Source: Leuconostoc lactis KCTC 3528 = DSM 20202 (GTDB lineage: Bacteria > Bacillota > Bacilli > Lactobacillales > Lactobacillaceae). Taken from it: 42,554 bases of DNA. A program made the position numbers and the translations under genes. Position 1 is the first letter of the stretch, and every line of letters starts with the position of its first letter. The stretch is taken from the NCBI RefSeq assembly GCF_014651235.1, contig NZ_BMWM01000014.1, positions 1-42,554 of the forward strand, read 5' to 3'. The notes beneath the pieces are model-generated. The model made no database searches, had not been told where the DNA came from, and saw only the letters and a list, made by a program, of their open reading frames with translations. Shown here piece after piece: positions 8,533 through 16,441 of the stretch.

Positions 8533-9174
8533 TTATCTCCAACTATTCAATCGCGTTTCACTACGTCGTAAGAGGACTGTCACAATGGCCGTCATGAGCA
8601 AATAAATGAGACCAACTAACAAATAAGGCACCAACGTCACATCACGGCTAGCCGCAATATTACCTGCTCGTAGCAAATCACCCAAACCGATAACATAAAC
8701 TAATGACGTGTCCTTAACCAAATTAATCACTTCATTACCAAATGATGGCACAATAATTTTAATCACTTGTGGCAAGATAATCTTGAAAAATGTTTGGACG
8801 CGCGTAAAGCCTAATACTTTCGCAGCGTCATATTGGCCACGCGGGATTGCTTGCAACCCACCACGGAAAATTTCAGCGAGATAGGCCGCATAGTTCACGA
8901 TAAAGGCAATCGCCGCGGCTTCAAAACGGGGAAAAGTAATGCCCATCATCCCCAAACCATAATAGACGAAAATCAGTTGCAACAGGAGCGGCGTTCCCCG
9001 CATCACCCAGATATAACCATTAATCAACCAGCGAATGGTAAAATAAGGTGACTTCATGCCCAATGCCACAAGAATACCTAATGGCACTGATCCAATAATG
9101 GTAATAAAGAAAACCCCTAACGTCATTTTCAACCCTGACATTAAACTGGGCAAAATTTCTAACAAATAATTCAT
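8533..9174 (-). CDS. Polar amino-acid ABC transporter, permease
   Basis: Inner-membrane channel subunit of the importer, 213 residues, with about five hydrophobic helices as in the HisM/GlnP family. The cytoplasmic EAA loop that docks on the ATPase is visible as IPRGQYDAAKVLGFTRVQ, about 100 residues before the end. Only one permease gene is present, so it probably works as a homodimer. AAAGGAG lies 7 bases upstream of the ATG. It is the first gene after a long T-box leader, so the whole operon is expected to be read through when the cognate tRNA is uncharged. Confidence 0.94.
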   Translation of the reverse strand: MNYLLEILPSLMSGLKMTLGVFFITIIGSVPLGILVALGMKSPYFTIRWLINGYIWVMRGTPLLLQLIFVYYGLGMMGITFPRFEAAAIAFIVNYAAYLAEIFRGGLQAIPRGQYDAAKVLGFTRVQTFFKIILPQVIKIIVPSFGNEVINLVKDTSLVYVIGLGDLLRAGNIAASRDVTLVPYLLVGLIYLLMTAIVTVLLRRSETRLNSWR

Positions 9175-9217
9175 CTTGCTCTCCTTTGCGCGATATTAAC
9201 TCACTTTTTAAACGATT

Positions 9218-9253
9218 AAAAAAAATCCCCTTGCAAAATAACTTGCAAGAGGA
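9218..9253 (-). terminator. Second (promoter-distal) T-box terminator
   Basis: TCCTCTTGCAA pairs with TTGCAAGGGGA (11 bp including a G-T pair), followed by eight T. The CCTC of its 5' arm can pair instead with the GAGG of the second T-box (9274-9261), the classical antiterminator switch. Confidence 0.85.
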
Positions 9254-9332
9254 CGCGTCAGCGTGGTGCCACCTCAGATTCTAATTTTGTTCACACAAAA
9301 TTACTCTGTCAGTCTTTTGGTTGAATGGTTGC

Positions 9333-9373
9333 AAAAACGCCCTCTGAATACAGCTGTATTCAGAGGGCGTTTT
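9333..9373 (-). terminator. First (promoter-proximal) T-box terminator
   Basis: A near-perfect 20-bp palindrome (each arm AAAACGCCCTCTGAATACAG or its complement) followed by T. The CCCTCT of its 5' arm can pair instead with AGAGG of the first T-box sequence to form the antiterminator. Confidence 0.88.
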
Positions 9374-9593
9374 CCGCGGTGCCACCTCTTATCGCAAAAC
9401 CATCACTGGTCGTTGCCTCAATAAGTCAAAAGACTGTTTGCGATAACGGGCAAAACCGATATGACCTACTCGATTCAATCATACACTCACAGATGTGTTT
9501 CAACTAACACCACTGTTTGCTCACACTACCCGCAAACTCCCTTAAAGTGATGCTAATCTACTCTTCCGCTCAACGTTTTTTAATATAAAACTT

Positions 9594-9621
9594 AGTATAA
9601 TCTATTTTTTTATTTTGTCAA
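9594..9621 (-). promoter_or_regulatory. Promoter of the T-box/ABC transporter operon
   Basis: On the minus strand a consensus TTGACA (9621-9616) is followed after 16 bases by TATACT (9599-9594). It lies just behind the end of mreD, and transcription would start at about 9588, where the T-box leader begins. Confidence 0.82.
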
Positions 9622-9625
9622 GTAC

Positions 9626-10153
9626 TTATCTCAAAAACTGGAATAAGGACCACACTGGATAATAACCTAATGCCGCAATCGTCAGATTCAAAGCTAATGT
9701 CGGCAACACTTCATAAAGGAAAAATGACACCAAACTCACATTGGCAATCCCAATAATAAAGCCAGCCATATAGGTAATGAGCAAATAAGTCACCAGCCCA
9801 ATCAACAGTAACGTCATCCCACTCAACAACCGCTCATCCAAATAGGCATGTAGTTGTTTCATAGCCTCCACGGCCCCTAAAAAGGCTACCGTGTAAGTTC
9901 CAAAGATGCCCGTATAATACATATCAAAGAGCACCCCAATAATAATGGTATATAGCCAAATTGGCACTTCATTTTCCGCATCAAATTGAATGGCATAAAA
10001 CAACCAAATCAACGTTAACACCGGTAATACATGCCATGGGAAAGCGGTAAAAATACCACCCATGGCAGCCATTAAATCACCATCTACAAACAGGAAAAAA
10101 AGCAATAAGACTGGGAAAACCACCCGCAAACGTGTTAATTGCCAAAAAGCCAT
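9626..10153 (-). CDS. mreD: Rod shape-determining protein MreD
   Basis: Small polytopic membrane protein of the elongasome; with MreC and MreB it directs lateral peptidoglycan synthesis. The 175-residue protein consists almost only of hydrophobic helices (five to six), as is usual for the family. Its ATG overlaps the last base of the mreC stop (TAATG), giving translational coupling in the order mreB-mreC-mreD. Sequence conservation in MreD is low, so the call rests on length, topology and position. Confidence 0.9.
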   Translation of the reverse strand: MAFWQLTRLRVVFPVLLLFFLFVDGDLMAAMGGIFTAFPWHVLPVLTLIWLFYAIQFDAENEVPIWLYTIIIGVLFDMYYTGIFGTYTVAFLGAVEAMKQLHAYLDERLLSGMTLLLIGLVTYLLITYMAGFIIGIANVSLVSFFLYEVLPTLALNLTIAALGYYPVWSLFQFLR

Positions 10154-11010
10154 TATTGCGCTCCAATCTCTGATACGGCCACCACTACCGTGGTGATATT
10201 ACCTAAATCAGCCGCTGGTTCAATATAAATTCGCTTTGACAAACCGTAGTCATCCTTGGTGACCTTCGCCACTTTACCAACATACAAACCAGATGGAATC
10301 ACGCCACCCAAACCAGATGTTTCTACAAGATCGCCAGCTTTAATTTCATTATCCGACGTAACTTGTCCCATGATTAATTGGTTCGTTTCGCGGTCAAAGT
10401 CTGTCACAATCCCATTGACATCCCCTTTATTACCTTTAATAGTGATGGCAAAGCGGTTGGCATCTTCTCCAGTATCAGAAATCAGTGCCACTTTGGCATT
10501 CGTCGTATTGACTTCGCTAATACGGCCAATAATACCGGAACCAGCTAAAACAGGCATCCCCTTTTTCAAACCAGATTTGCTACCCTTGTTAATCACTAAT
10601 TGTGATTGCCAAGTGGTTGGTGACCGACTAATGGTCACGGCAGTAACCGTTTTGAAATCCGTTAAGGTCGCTTCCAATTTCAACTGTTTTTTCAGCTCGC
10701 GGTTTTCTTCCTCGACAGTTTGTAAGCGCACTTTATCTTGTGCAAATTCATCAATTTTAGCCTTTAAAGCGCGATTTTCTTCAAATGTACTCAGTAGATT
10801 GCCAATACTATTAGCCGTCCGACCAATTGCTGTTGTCGGTACCGCAATCACGCGACTCACACCACCTGCTAAATCATTGCTAAAACGTTGAATAAATGGC
10901 GGTGTATTGGTCCGTTTCGCCCACCAGTTTGATCCGGCAATTAAGCCAACAATGACAATAAAAGCAATAATAATTGTTACAACTGCGCGAGATGAAAAAA
11001 TTTTACGCAT
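10153..11010 (-). CDS. mreC: Rod shape-determining protein MreC
   Basis: Bitopic protein whose extracellular part scaffolds penicillin-binding proteins and other elongasome members. It has an N-terminal membrane helix (about residues 9-28), a coiled coil rich in Glu, Leu and Lys (about 72-115, including EENRELKKQLKLEA), and the C-terminal beta domain with typical patterns such as SGIIGRISEV and GDLVETSGLGG. The 285-residue length is normal. AAGGGG precedes the ATG. A terminator-like hairpin lies between mreB and this gene. Confidence 0.95.
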   Translation of the reverse strand: MRKIFSSRAVVTIIIAFIVIVGLIAGSNWWAKRTNTPPFIQRFSNDLAGGVSRVIAVPTTAIGRTANSIGNLLSTFEENRALKAKIDEFAQDKVRLQTVEEENRELKKQLKLEATLTDFKTVTAVTISRSPTTWQSQLVINKGSKSGLKKGMPVLAGSGIIGRISEVNTTNAKVALISDTGEDANRFAITIKGNKGDVNGIVTDFDRETNQLIMGQVTSDNEIKAGDLVETSGLGGVIPSGLYVGKVAKVTKDDYGLSKRIYIEPAADLGNITTVVVAVSEIGAQ

Positions 11011-11028
11011 TTTGTTGTCCCCTTGTTT

Positions 11029-11060
11029 AAAAAATAAAAGCGCAGCGCAAGCGCTACGCT
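11029..11060 (-). terminator. Terminator-like hairpin between mreB and mreC
   Basis: On the minus strand AGCGTAGC pairs with GCTGCGCT (8 bp, one wobble) around a 6-base loop and is followed by TTTTATTTTTT. It probably trims transcription so that mreB is made in excess of mreC and mreD. No new promoter is obvious between it and mreC. Confidence 0.7.
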
Positions 11061-11084
11061 AGTGTACAATATGCCAACAACTGA

Positions 11085-12092
11085 TTACCCTTGTCGCATC
11101 ACATCAATTGACTTTAACGCTTCACCAGTACCAATGGCCACTGCATCGAGTGGTTCATTCGCAATTAAGACTGGTACTTTTGTTGCTTCTTGAATAATCT
11201 TATCAAAATCACGTAAGAAGGCACCGCCACCCGTTAAGACCATCCCGTGGTCAATGACATCGGCGGCAATTTCTGGTTGGGTTGATTCTAACGTTTCACG
11301 AATGGCAACGACAATTTCTTGCACAGGTTCTTGAATGGCCAACGCCACGTCTTCCGCTGTCACATCAATTGTCTTAGGCAAACCTGTCAACAAATCACGC
11401 CCACGGACTGATGCATCTGGCAATGTGCGTGCCAATTCAAGTGACGCTGCCCCAATTTCAATCTTCAAACGTTCCGCAGTAGGTTCACCAATAGTGACGT
11501 TATACTTATTACGCACAAAATTGGCAATGGCTTCGTCTAACTTGTCGCCAGCAATTCGAATTGAGCGACTTGAGACAATACCCCCCAGTGAAATCGTGGC
11601 CACATCCGTTGTACCACCACCCATATCGACAACCATTGAACCAGTTGGATCCATGACGGGCAAACCAGCCCCAACAGCAGCGGCAAATGGTTCTTCAATG
11701 ACATACGCATCACGCGCACCGGCCACACGTGCGGCATCAATCACCGCACGGCGTTCAACAGCCGTCACACCTGCAGGCACCCCAATTGTAACGTATGGTT
11801 TCCCAATACGACCACCCAATGCCTTTTGCAAATAATAACGAATCATGGCAACTGTTGTATCATAATCAGCAATCACACCATCACGCATTGGTCGAATAGC
11901 AGCAATACTTGCGGGTGTCCGACCAAGCATATCCTTGGCTTCTGATCCGACTGCAACGACTTCATTCGTCTGTGTGTTACGTGCGACCACCGACGGCTCA
12001 CGCAAAACAATGCCGCGTCCTTCAATATATACATATGTATTGGCTGTACCAAGATCGATACCAACGTTTCGTTGTCCAAATGAAAATGCCAC
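11085..12092 (-). CDS. mreB: Rod shape-determining protein MreB (actin homologue)
   Basis: Cytoskeletal ATPase that polymerises under the membrane and guides cell-wall elongation. The 335-residue protein has the actin-fold nucleotide motifs: phosphate-1 [12 protein letters not shown] near the N terminus, phosphate-2 [12 protein letters not shown] in the middle, and the adenosine motif [12 protein letters not shown] near the C terminus. It is first in the mreBCD set, preceded by a 57-residue gene in the same orientation. An mre operon argues for a rod or short-rod growth mode, or a remnant of it in a coccoid cell. Confidence 0.97.
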   Translation of the reverse strand: MAFSFGQRNVGIDLGTANTYVYIEGRGIVLREPSVVARNTQTNEVVAVGSEAKDMLGRTPASIAAIRPMRDGVIADYDTTVAMIRYYLQKALGGRIGKPYVTIGVPAGVTAVERRAVIDAARVAGARDAYVIEEPFAAAVGAGLPVMDPTGSMVVDMGGGTTDVATISLGGIVSSRSIRIAGDKLDEAIANFVRNKYNVTIGEPTAERLKIEIGAASLELARTLPDASVRGRDLLTGLPKTIDVTAEDVALAIQEPVQEIVVAIRETLESTQPEIAADVIDHGMVLTGGGAFLRDFDKIIQEATKVPVLIANEPLDAVAIGTGEALKSIDVMRQG

Positions 12093-12192
12093 TATGCTGC
12101 CCCTCTTTTGTACCTGTTATTGTGAAAATACGCATGACTTAAATTATGCTTAACTTATAGTATTGTAGCATAAAAAACAATGATGTTGCCGA

Positions 12193-12366
12193 TTAATTTG
12201 CGCGGACATATTTAATATGCCCACCTTTACCCGCAATTCCGCGAATACGATTTTGGGATGGGAAGTCACGCCAAACTTGTTGAAATGCCGGAAAAGTTTC
12301 TGGCGTAATCTCAATTTCATCAATTTTGCCGTCACGTAAATCATTTAATAATGTTTCATAATCCAT
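12193..12366 (-). CDS. Small conserved-looking cytosolic protein (57 aa)
   Basis: A 57-codon frame starting MDYETLLNDLRDGK and ending with GGHIKYVRAN. AGAGGTG lies 6 bases before the ATG, and TATAAT (12389-12384) lies upstream. It is acidic in the first half (DEIEITPE) and basic in the second, has no membrane segment and no Cys. I cannot assign a family or function. It is transcribed in the same direction as mreB, which begins 100 bases downstream, and divergently from the clp gene. A frame on the same DNA in another register (12150-12344) has no ribosome-binding site and looks like a shadow. Confidence 0.7.
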   Translation of the reverse strand: MDYETLLNDLRDGKIDEIEITPETFPAFQQVWRDFPSQNRIRGIAGKGGHIKYVRAN

Positions 12367-12383
12367 AATTTCACCTCTAGTCC

Positions 12384-12412
12384 ATTATACAACAAATTTA
12401 TTTTAGCACTCG
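12384..12412 (-). promoter_or_regulatory. Candidate promoter of the 57-aa gene, overlapping CIRCE
   Basis: TATAAT at 12389-12384 on the minus strand places the -35 region at about 12412-12407, inside the left half of the CIRCE palindrome. The -35 match is poor, so the assignment rests mainly on the perfect -10 box and the good ribosome-binding site 15 bases downstream. Confidence 0.5.
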
Positions 12413-12429
12413 TTAAATAAGAGTGCTAA
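12403..12429. promoter_or_regulatory. CIRCE element (HrcA operator)
   Basis: TTAGCACTC-N9-GAGTGCTAA matches the consensus CIRCE inverted repeat exactly. It lies between the divergent 57-aa gene and the clp gene, upstream of the clp -35 box (12436). The repressor HrcA, not encoded in this window, is known to bind this sequence and to be released after heat shock. Confidence 0.95.
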
Positions 12430-12435
12430 ATTTAA

Positions 12436-12463
12436 TTGTCATTTAATCTTGACCTGGTATACT
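12436..12463 (+). promoter_or_regulatory. Promoter of the clp gene
   Basis: TTGTCA (12436-12441) and TATACT (12458-12463) are separated by 16 bases. The -35 box begins 6 bases after the CIRCE element. Confidence 0.75.
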
Positions 12464-12491
12464 AGAGGTAAGCTATAGAAAGGAAAGTATC

Positions 12492-12557
12492 GTGCATTTG
12501 AGCGGTACACTTAGTAATTATGGCATCACAAGACCCATTTGGATTTGGAAATATTAA
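12492..12557 (+). CDS. Possible 21-codon leader peptide overlapping the clp start
   Basis: A GTG codon preceded at good distance by AAAGGA (12479-12484) opens a 21-codon frame ([11 protein letters not shown] and on) that runs across the clp ATG at 12520 in another register and stops with TAA at 12557. The clp ATG itself has no good Shine-Dalgarno sequence. The only strong ribosome-binding site in the leader therefore serves this small frame. It may be a real coupling peptide or a coincidence. Confidence 0.35.
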   Translation: MHLSGTLSNYGITRPIWIWKY

Positions 12558-14586
12558 TTTTGATGATATGATGCGCGCCATGAATGAACAAATGCAGGCC
12601 GCACAAAATGGTCAACAAGCCAACTTTGGCACCCAACAAAAAAATAAAAAAGATAAACAAACTAATCGCCCAACACTACTCGACGAATTTGGAATTAATT
12701 TAACACAACAAGCCCGTGACGGTAAGTTAGATCCAGTTATCGGTCGTGATAGCGAAATCGCCCGCACCATCGAGATATTAAATCGTCGTACCAAAAATAA
12801 CCCTGTGCTGATCGGGGAACCAGGTGTTGGTAAAACAGCTGTTGTTGAAGGACTCGCCCAAGCAATTGTGCACAATAAAGTCCCTGAAAAATTGCAGTCA
12901 AAAGAGATTATCCGACTTGACATGTCTGCCCTCGTGCAAGGCACGGCAATGCGTGGTCAGTTTGAAGCGCGGATGCGTCAATTGATGCAAGAAGTCGCCG
13001 ACAATGACGACATCATTTTGTTTATTGACGAAGTGCATGAAATCATGGGTGCCGGTAATGCCGAAGGTGGTATGGATGCTGGTAACATCCTGAAGCCCGC
13101 TTTGGCACGTGGTGAATTCCAATTAATTGGCGCCACGACTTTAAATGAATACCGTAAAATCGAAAAAGATGGCGCGATTGCCCGTCGGTTCCAACCTGTA
13201 CAGGTCAACGAACCTTCAATGGCTGCCACCATTAAGATTTTAGAAGGGATTCAGCAACGTTACGAAGATTACCACCATGTTGTCTACACAGATGAAGCGA
13301 TTGCTGCCGCGGTATCCTTATCGGACCGCTACTTACCAGAACGCTTCTTGCCAGACAAAGCGATTGATTTAATTGATGAAGCTGGTTCACGGAAGAATTT
13401 GTCCATGAAAATTGCTGATCCTAAAGCGATTCAGGCTAAAATCGACTCGGCCGACAAGCTCAAACAAGCAGCAATCGATCAAGAAAACTTTGAGAAAGCT
13501 AGCTATTGGCGTGATCAAGTCAACCAACTCGAATCGCAAAAAGCACAAGTTGAAGCACACCCAGAAATGTTTAAGCCACAAGCTGTCACTGAACAAGATA
13601 TCTTAACAATCATCGAGGATAAAACTGATATTCCGGTTGGTAACCTAAAGGATAACGAAGCCAACCAGCTCCGTGAATTGGATGCGCATTTGTCAGCCCA
13701 TGTCATTGGTCAAGATGCGGCCGTACAAACTGTGGCGAAAGCTATTCGTCGTAATCGTATTGGTTTGACCAAGTCCGGTCGCCCAATTGGGTCATTCCTC
13801 TTTGTCGGCCCAACCGGCGTTGGTAAAACTGAATTAGCCAAGCAATTGGCCAAAGAAATGTTTGGCAGCAAAGACGCTTTGATTCGTTTTGATATGTCAG
13901 AGTATATGGAAAAGCATGCGGTATCGAAAATGATTGGTGCCCCTGCTGGTTATGTGGGATATGAAGAAGCTGGTCAACTAACCGAACAAGTCCGTCGTCG
14001 GCCTTATTCCCTCGTTCTCATTGACGAAGTGGAAAAGGCACATCCAGATGTGATGAATATGTTCTTACAAATTTTGGATGATGGCCGTTTGACCGATGCC
14101 CAAGGGCATGTCGTTAGCTTTAAAGATACAGTGATTATCATGACGTCAAACGCTGGCTCTACAGATACTGGGAACACGCCAATGGGCTTCAACCAAGTTG
14201 ATGCCCAAAGTAAGTTACTCCAACGTTTGGAAAATTATTTCCGCCCTGAATTCTTAAATCGTTTTGATGATATTGTGGAATTCGATCAATTGACGCAAGA
14301 CCATCTCTTAACAATCGTTGACTTACTGTTAGCCGATATGAACGCTAATTTGGCAGATAATCAACTCCACGTCACGGTAAGCGACGCTGCAAAGCAACAA
14401 CTTGCCAAGTTGGGTTACAATCCAGCCTTAGGTGCGCGGCCACTACGTCGTGTCATTCAAGATCAAATTGCCGATCAACTGGCTGACTATTATCTATTAC
14501 ATCCTGAAAGTACTAATTTGTACGCTGATTGGGATGCTGAAACAAATCAAATTATTATTTCCGAAGAAGCCTACGTCAAGGCATAA
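12520..14586 (+). CDS. HSP100/Clp AAA+ ATPase, ClpE/ClpL type
   Basis: Heat-shock unfoldase with two AAA+ modules, 688 residues. The first module has Walker A GEPGVGKT (about 99-106) and a Walker B with FIDEVHE. A short middle region carries a UVR-like coiled motif (about 305-345, with [13 protein letters not shown]). The second module has Walker A GPTGVGKT (about 429-436). After MTSNAG there is PMGFN (about 551-555), at the place where ClpP-binding Clp ATPases carry an I/L/V-G-F/L tripeptide, so it may work with ClpP. There is no classical Clp-N domain and no Cys4 zinc finger as in true ClpE; the first 50 residues are Gln/Asn/Met rich. It is the only plus-strand gene and is under CIRCE control. 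Confidence 0.9.
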   Translation: MASQDPFGFGNINFDDMMRAMNEQMQAAQNGQQANFGTQQKNKKDKQTNRPTLLDEFGINLTQQARDGKLDPVIGRDSEIARTIEILNRRTKNNPVLIGEPGVGKTAVVEGLAQAIVHNKVPEKLQSKEIIRLDMSALVQGTAMRGQFEARMRQLMQEVADNDDIILFIDEVHEIMGAGNAEGGMDAGNILKPALARGEFQLIGATTLNEYRKIEKDGAIARRFQPVQVNEPSMAATIKILEGIQQRYEDYHHVVYTDEAIAAAVSLSDRYLPERFLPDKAIDLIDEAGSRKNLSMKIADPKAIQAKIDSADKLKQAAIDQENFEKASYWRDQVNQLESQKAQVEAHPEMFKPQAVTEQDILTIIEDKTDIPVGNLKDNEANQLRELDAHLSAHVIGQDAAVQTVAKAIRRNRIGLTKSGRPIGSFLFVGPTGVGKTELAKQLAKEMFGSKDALIRFDMSEYMEKHAVSKMIGAPAGYVGYEEAGQLTEQVRRRPYSLVLIDEVEKAHPDVMNMFLQILDDGRLTDAQGHVVSFKDTVIIMTSNAGSTDTGNTPMGFNQVDAQSKLLQRLENYFRPEFLNRFDDIVEFDQLTQDHLLTIVDLLLADMNANLADNQLHVTVSDAAKQQLAKLGYNPALGARPLRRVIQDQIADQLADYYLLHPESTNLYADWDAETNQIIISEEAYVKA

Positions 14587-14587
14587 G

Positions 14588-14621
14588 AAAAGCACGTTCT
14601 CGTTTGAGAACGTGCTTTTTT
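14588..14621 (+). terminator. Terminator after the clp gene
   Basis: AAAAGCACGTTCTC and GAGAACGTGCTTTT form a 14-bp stem around GTTT, with TTTTTT at the end. It may work in both directions, because the convergent gene ends at 14620. Confidence 0.9.
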
Positions 14622-15132
14622 ATAGGCTGCCAAGAAAGGTTAATTGTGACGATTTGGCCATCGCCTCCGGATTGGAACCCGGTAGGCCAACCGGTACCGC
14701 CACCCCTAATTGGTCATAATAAGCTTGCCAATAGGCCGAAATATCATGGGTCGCATCATGAAAACGTAACGGCTGTGGTTCAAACGGTAATTTATCACCA
14801 AAAGCAACTTCAACCAATTCAGAACAATACAGTCCCGCACCATTTGGATAGAAGGTGGCATTATACGGTTGCCCAAGATACGTTTTCGCACGCGCAATGA
14901 CCGTCGCGACATCATCAACTTGTGGGCGATAAACATCCGGCTGACCAAATTCCGCTTGGAATTGCGCCAAATCTTGCATGGCCACACCATAGCGCGGACT
15001 CGCATGAATAACAGTCTGGTCATCCACAGCAATGCCAACATGCACATAAGTTCCCGTCGATGCAGCAATAGCTTCATCCATGGGTTCATGTTGATTTTTG
15101 ATAAACAGTAAATCCCCAGCTTGTAATGCCAT
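14620..15132 (-). CDS. Papain-like (permuted NlpC/P60, YiiX/YebB-like) protein
   Basis: Predicted thiol hydrolase of 170 residues. An early His in YVHVGIAV (about residue 31) and a later Cys in LYCSELVE (about 103) are arranged as in circularly permuted NlpC/P60 proteins of the YiiX type, which are thought to act on amide or ester bonds, possibly in peptidoglycan or lipids. There is no signal peptide, so it should be cytosolic or leave the cell by another route. The N-terminal QAGDLLFIK strand is typical of the family. It lies 25 bases after purA in the same direction and may be co-transcribed with it. The substrate is unknown. Confidence 0.75.
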   Translation of the reverse strand: MALQAGDLLFIKNQHEPMDEAIAASTGTYVHVGIAVDDQTVIHASPRYGVAMQDLAQFQAEFGQPDVYRPQVDDVATVIARAKTYLGQPYNATFYPNGAGLYCSELVEVAFGDKLPFEPQPLRFHDATHDISAYWQAYYDQLGVAVPVGLPGSNPEAMAKSSQLTFLGSL

Positions 15133-15157
15133 GCTTATCCCTCTGCTATTTGTGCTG

Positions 15158-16441
15158 TTATTGCCAAACAGGACTCATCAAATGTGTTTCTTCTGGCTTT
15201 GGTCCAACTGCAAAGCTCAACAGTTCAACTGACAGTAATTCAGAAATGCGCTTTAAGTAACGTTGGGCATTTTCTGGCAATTCATCAAATGATTGTACAC
15301 CTGTAATATCTTCGTCCCAACCAGGCAATGCTTCGTAATTCACATCAAGCCCTTCAAACCATGTATCAGATGCTGGGAAATGATGAATTTCTTCACCCTT
15401 ATACGTGTAAGATGTCGCAATCTTCAATTCTTTCAAACCAGACAAAACGTCAAGTGAATTGATTGCCAACTTTGTCAAACCAGACACTTGAACAGCGTGA
15501 CGCAAAGCCACGGCATCTAGCCAACCAATACGACGTGGACGCTTTGTGACCACACCGTATTCATGACCAACTTCACGAATATGATCAGCAATATCATCGT
15601 GTAATTCTGTTGGGAATGGCCCTTCACCAACACGTGATGTGTAGGCCTTAATCACGCCGACAACATCTTGGATTTGGTTAGGGCCAACACCGGCCCCGTT
15701 CATCACACCACCAGCAGTTGGGTTTGAACTTGTGACATAAGGATATGTGCCATGATCCACATCAAGCATGATACCTTGCGCACCTTCAAAGACAACGCGC
15801 TTGTTCTTATCCATGAGTTGCCCCAATAGATAAGAAGTATCCGTGACATACGGTGCCAATTGACGACCATATTCAACATAAGTTGAATAAATCGTATCGT
15901 AATCAAGTGCTTCTTCGCCATACAACTTTGTCAATTGCGCATTTTTGAATGGCAAATATTCTTGCAAAAGCTTGGCAAAGACTTCAGGATCAACCAAGTC
16001 AGCCATTCGGATGCCGACACGTGAAATTTTATCCGTGTAAGCTGGTCCGATACCCTTCTTTGTCGTGCCGATACGGTTATTTGATGATGATTCTGCTGCT
16101 TTATCAAGCGCAATGTGATAAGGCATGATGACATGCGCACGATTTGAAATACGCAAATTATCAACTGAAATACCCTTTGATTGCACTTCAGCAATTTCAG
16201 CCAACAAGGCTTCCGGATTAACCACCACACCGTTACCAATAACTGCTAGTTGCCCCTCAGTTAAGATACCAGAAGGCAAAGCTGACAATTCAAACTTTGT
16301 GTCACCATGCCAGATTGTGTGACCTGCGTTATTGCCGCCTTGATAGCGGACAACAGCATCTGCGTCTTCCGCAAAAAAGTCAACAATCTTTCCCTTACCT
16401 TCATCGCCCCATTGCGAACCGACAACAATTACACCAGACAT
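15158..16441 (-). CDS. purA: Adenylosuccinate synthetase
   Basis: Cytosolic enzyme that converts IMP, aspartate and GTP to adenylosuccinate, the first step from IMP to AMP. At 427 residues it is full length. The P-loop-like [11 protein letters not shown] motif (about 8-18, with the catalytic Asp) and the following GGNNAGHTI with its catalytic His are intact, and GIGPAY appears in the IMP region. The ATG is preceded by AGGAG at 8 bases. The GGAGAAAA part of this ribosome-binding region is exactly complementary to a leader segment at 16494-16501, so translation may be controlled by RNA folding (see the leader entry). No other purine genes are in the window. Confidence 0.98.
   Translation of the reverse strand: MSGVIVVGSQWGDEGKGKIVDFFAEDADAVVRYQGGNNAGHTIWHGDTKFELSALPSGILTEGQLAVIGNGVVVNPEALLAEIAEVQSKGISVDNLRISNRAHVIMPYHIALDKAAESSSNNRIGTTKKGIGPAYTDKISRVGIRMADLVDPEVFAKLLQEYLPFKNAQLTKLYGEEALDYDTIYSTYVEYGRQLAPYVTDTSYLLGQLMDKNKRVVFEGAQGIMLDVDHGTYPYVTSSNPTAGGVMNGAGVGPNQIQDVVGVIKAYTSRVGEGPFPTELHDDIADHIREVGHEYGVVTKRPRRIGWLDAVALRHAVQVSGLTKLAINSLDVLSGLKELKIATSYTYKGEEIHHFPASDTWFEGLDVNYEALPGWDEDITGVQSFDELPENAQRYLKRISELLSVELLSFAVGPKPEETHLMSPVWQ

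Larger units (their letters stand above)
9190..9590 (-). promoter_or_regulatory. T-box leader with two antiterminator/terminator modules
   Basis: The roughly 400-base leader of the ABC importer carries a stem I with a perfect or wobble-paired 10-bp helix (TAGCATCACT with AGTGGTGTTA) capped by the apical stem GTTTGC/GCAAAC. The 5' side of the specifier loop has the AGTA-type motif. The likely specifier follows TGAA-A and reads CAC (histidine) at 9497-9495, followed by the conserved purine A. Downstream are two T-box sequences: AGGTGGCACCGCGG (9387-9374) and AGGTGGCACCACGC (9274-9261). Each has a preceding hairpin and a following terminator. The second module has no stem I of its own. Confidence 0.88.

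Noticed and set aside
12150-12344. 64-codon minus-strand frame upstream of mreB
   Set aside because: It overlaps the 57-aa gene in another register, lacks a ribosome-binding site and has an odd composition.
12430-12460. CtsR operator near the clp promoter
   Set aside because: GGTCAA occurs once on the minus strand (12457-12450 region), but the required direct heptamer repeat is missing.
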